Assembly (NCBI GenBank): GCA_951640165.1
Contig: OX621256.1
Span: 620,001-684,000 of the forward strand
From: Pseudoips prasinana
Lineage: Eukaryota; Arthropoda; Insecta; Lepidoptera; Nolidae
Length of the DNA: 64,000 nt
Reading direction: 5' to 3'
Under the pieces are notes generated by a model. That model ran no database searches and was not told the DNA's origin. It saw nothing but the letters and a program-made list of their open reading frames with translations. Each line of letters starts with the position of its first letter. Position 1 is the first letter of the stretch. Of this stretch, positions 63,227 to 64,000 are shown in pieces. Made by a program: the position numbers and the translations under genes.

Positions 63227-63550
63227 CTAAACAAACCACTGCGAGAGCGACATAGCCTGCCGCAGGCCTGACAAGAGAAGTTTGCGGTGGTGCCGTGCCG
63301 AAGCGCTTTCATGTCGCTTCTGTCTCTTATCAGCAAGTACTCCGAACCAGGCTTCATCACAGATCTTACGACCCTCCACTACACGTTTGCGCCATTCAAC
63401 TCTATTTTTAGCGAGCTTTTCCCAGCTACAGTGGTCAATTTTAAAAGCGGCCATATCCCGCTTGGTGCAGTCTTTAAAGCGAAGCAGAGGTCTACCGACA
63501 TAAGTAAGTACGTAAGTATTTAAATGGTCACTGACTGCCCTCTGCCCCAA
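63227..63550 (-). pseudogene. Non-LTR reverse transcriptase C-terminus
   Basis: The minus-strand frame reads YVGRPLLRFKDCTKRDMAAF, KIDHCSWEKLAKNRVEWRKR and VVEGRKICDEAWFGVLADKR, then a stop. GRP.LR.KD..KRD......SWE..A.NR..WR is the usual end of LINE-type endonuclease/reverse transcriptases. The start is arbitrary (first Met), the polymerase domain is absent and the 3' tail is not clear. 5'-truncated copy. Confidence 0.78.
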
Positions 63551-64000
63551 ATACTACACGCAGCCAGTAACCGAGATGGTTAGATCAGATTACAGACCTT
63601 ATTGTGCTTCTGATTGTAGCTGTTGTCAATATAATAATGTGTTATGCGGATCCGCTTATTTAGTAAGGGTAAAAAATATAAATATAAAGTAAAAAAAATA
63701 TTATAATAATAGTTGTAATAACCTTATATTTTAAAATTATAATCGACGAATAACTAAATGCAAGTTCGATATATACAAAGTAATTTAGTAGTTATAAAAA
63801 GTATCTAAAAAGATTCACGATTGATTAGTTTCATAAACTAATTAAATATGTTAAAAATATAATCTTATTAAATAAAGAGGACATTATACCAATCATCTAC
63901 ATTGCTTCATAATAAGTCAAGCAGTTTCAGAGAAATATGCTGCCAAATAGTGTCTATATAGAACTTTTCTGTTGGCTGTTTACCTTTAAAGAGCTTCTCC
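63551..64000. other. No feature recognised
   Basis: AT-rich to the window end. No frame or repeat supported. Confidence 0.35.

Overview
This looks like a slice of a moth or butterfly (Lepidoptera) nuclear chromosome. The base composition is AT-rich, there are no operons or prokaryotic signals, and most of the window is interspersed repeats. The repeats are of kinds I associate with Lepidoptera: tRNA-headed SINEs in several families, a SINE whose body carries 5S rRNA promoter sequence, RTE-type LINE 3' ends with GAT microsatellite tails, Helitron-like elements ending in CTAG, many small inverted-repeat elements, mariner, hAT and a Ty3/gypsy LTR retrotransposon. The order is inferred from this repeat flavour, not from a named gene.

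Only one stretch looks like a host gene: a very GC-rich first coding exon on the minus strand (28596-28732). It has an ATG in good context, a Pro/Arg-rich leader, a hydrophobic segment and a consensus splice donor. The other exons are not recognised here. The roughly 28 kb to its left could be a first intron, or the gene may continue outside the window.

Layout. 0.4-1.8 kb: Helitron-like element with a 273-bp tandem amplification. 2-4 kb: SINE and 5S-SINE debris with two perfect palindromes. 4.25-5.75 kb: dead mariner with a nested inverted-repeat element. 6-9 kb: LINE 3' ends and non-autonomous elements. 9.5-12.8 kb: RTE and other LINE tails. 15.2-16.2 kb: Helitron-like element, then a foldback with about 150-bp near-perfect arms. 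18.1-19.1 kb: tandem satellite of about 191 bp. 19.8-21.1 kb: apparently intact mariner. 21-25.8 kb: Helitron ends, SINEs, LINE tails. 28.6 kb: host exon. 29.6-30.4 kb: hAT remnant with an 8-bp target duplication. 31.8-38.05 kb: gypsy-type retrotransposon with identical LTRs but damaged gag and pol. 38-64 kb: a dense mosaic of SINEs, LINE 3' ends and small inverted-repeat elements around stretches with nothing recognisable.

The elements are related as host and parasite. The non-autonomous pieces (SINEs, MITEs, short Helitrons) carry no enzymes. The intact mariner transposase is the only complete mobilising protein visible. The retrotransposon appears to have integrated inside an older inverted-repeat element and carries a SINE in its own gag. 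No CRISPR, operon, rRNA gene or convincing stand-alone tRNA gene was seen. No clear new defence or metabolic system was found. The most unusual material is the set of perfect inverted duplications, the membrane-protein ORF upstream of gag, and the contrast between identical LTRs and broken coding sequence.
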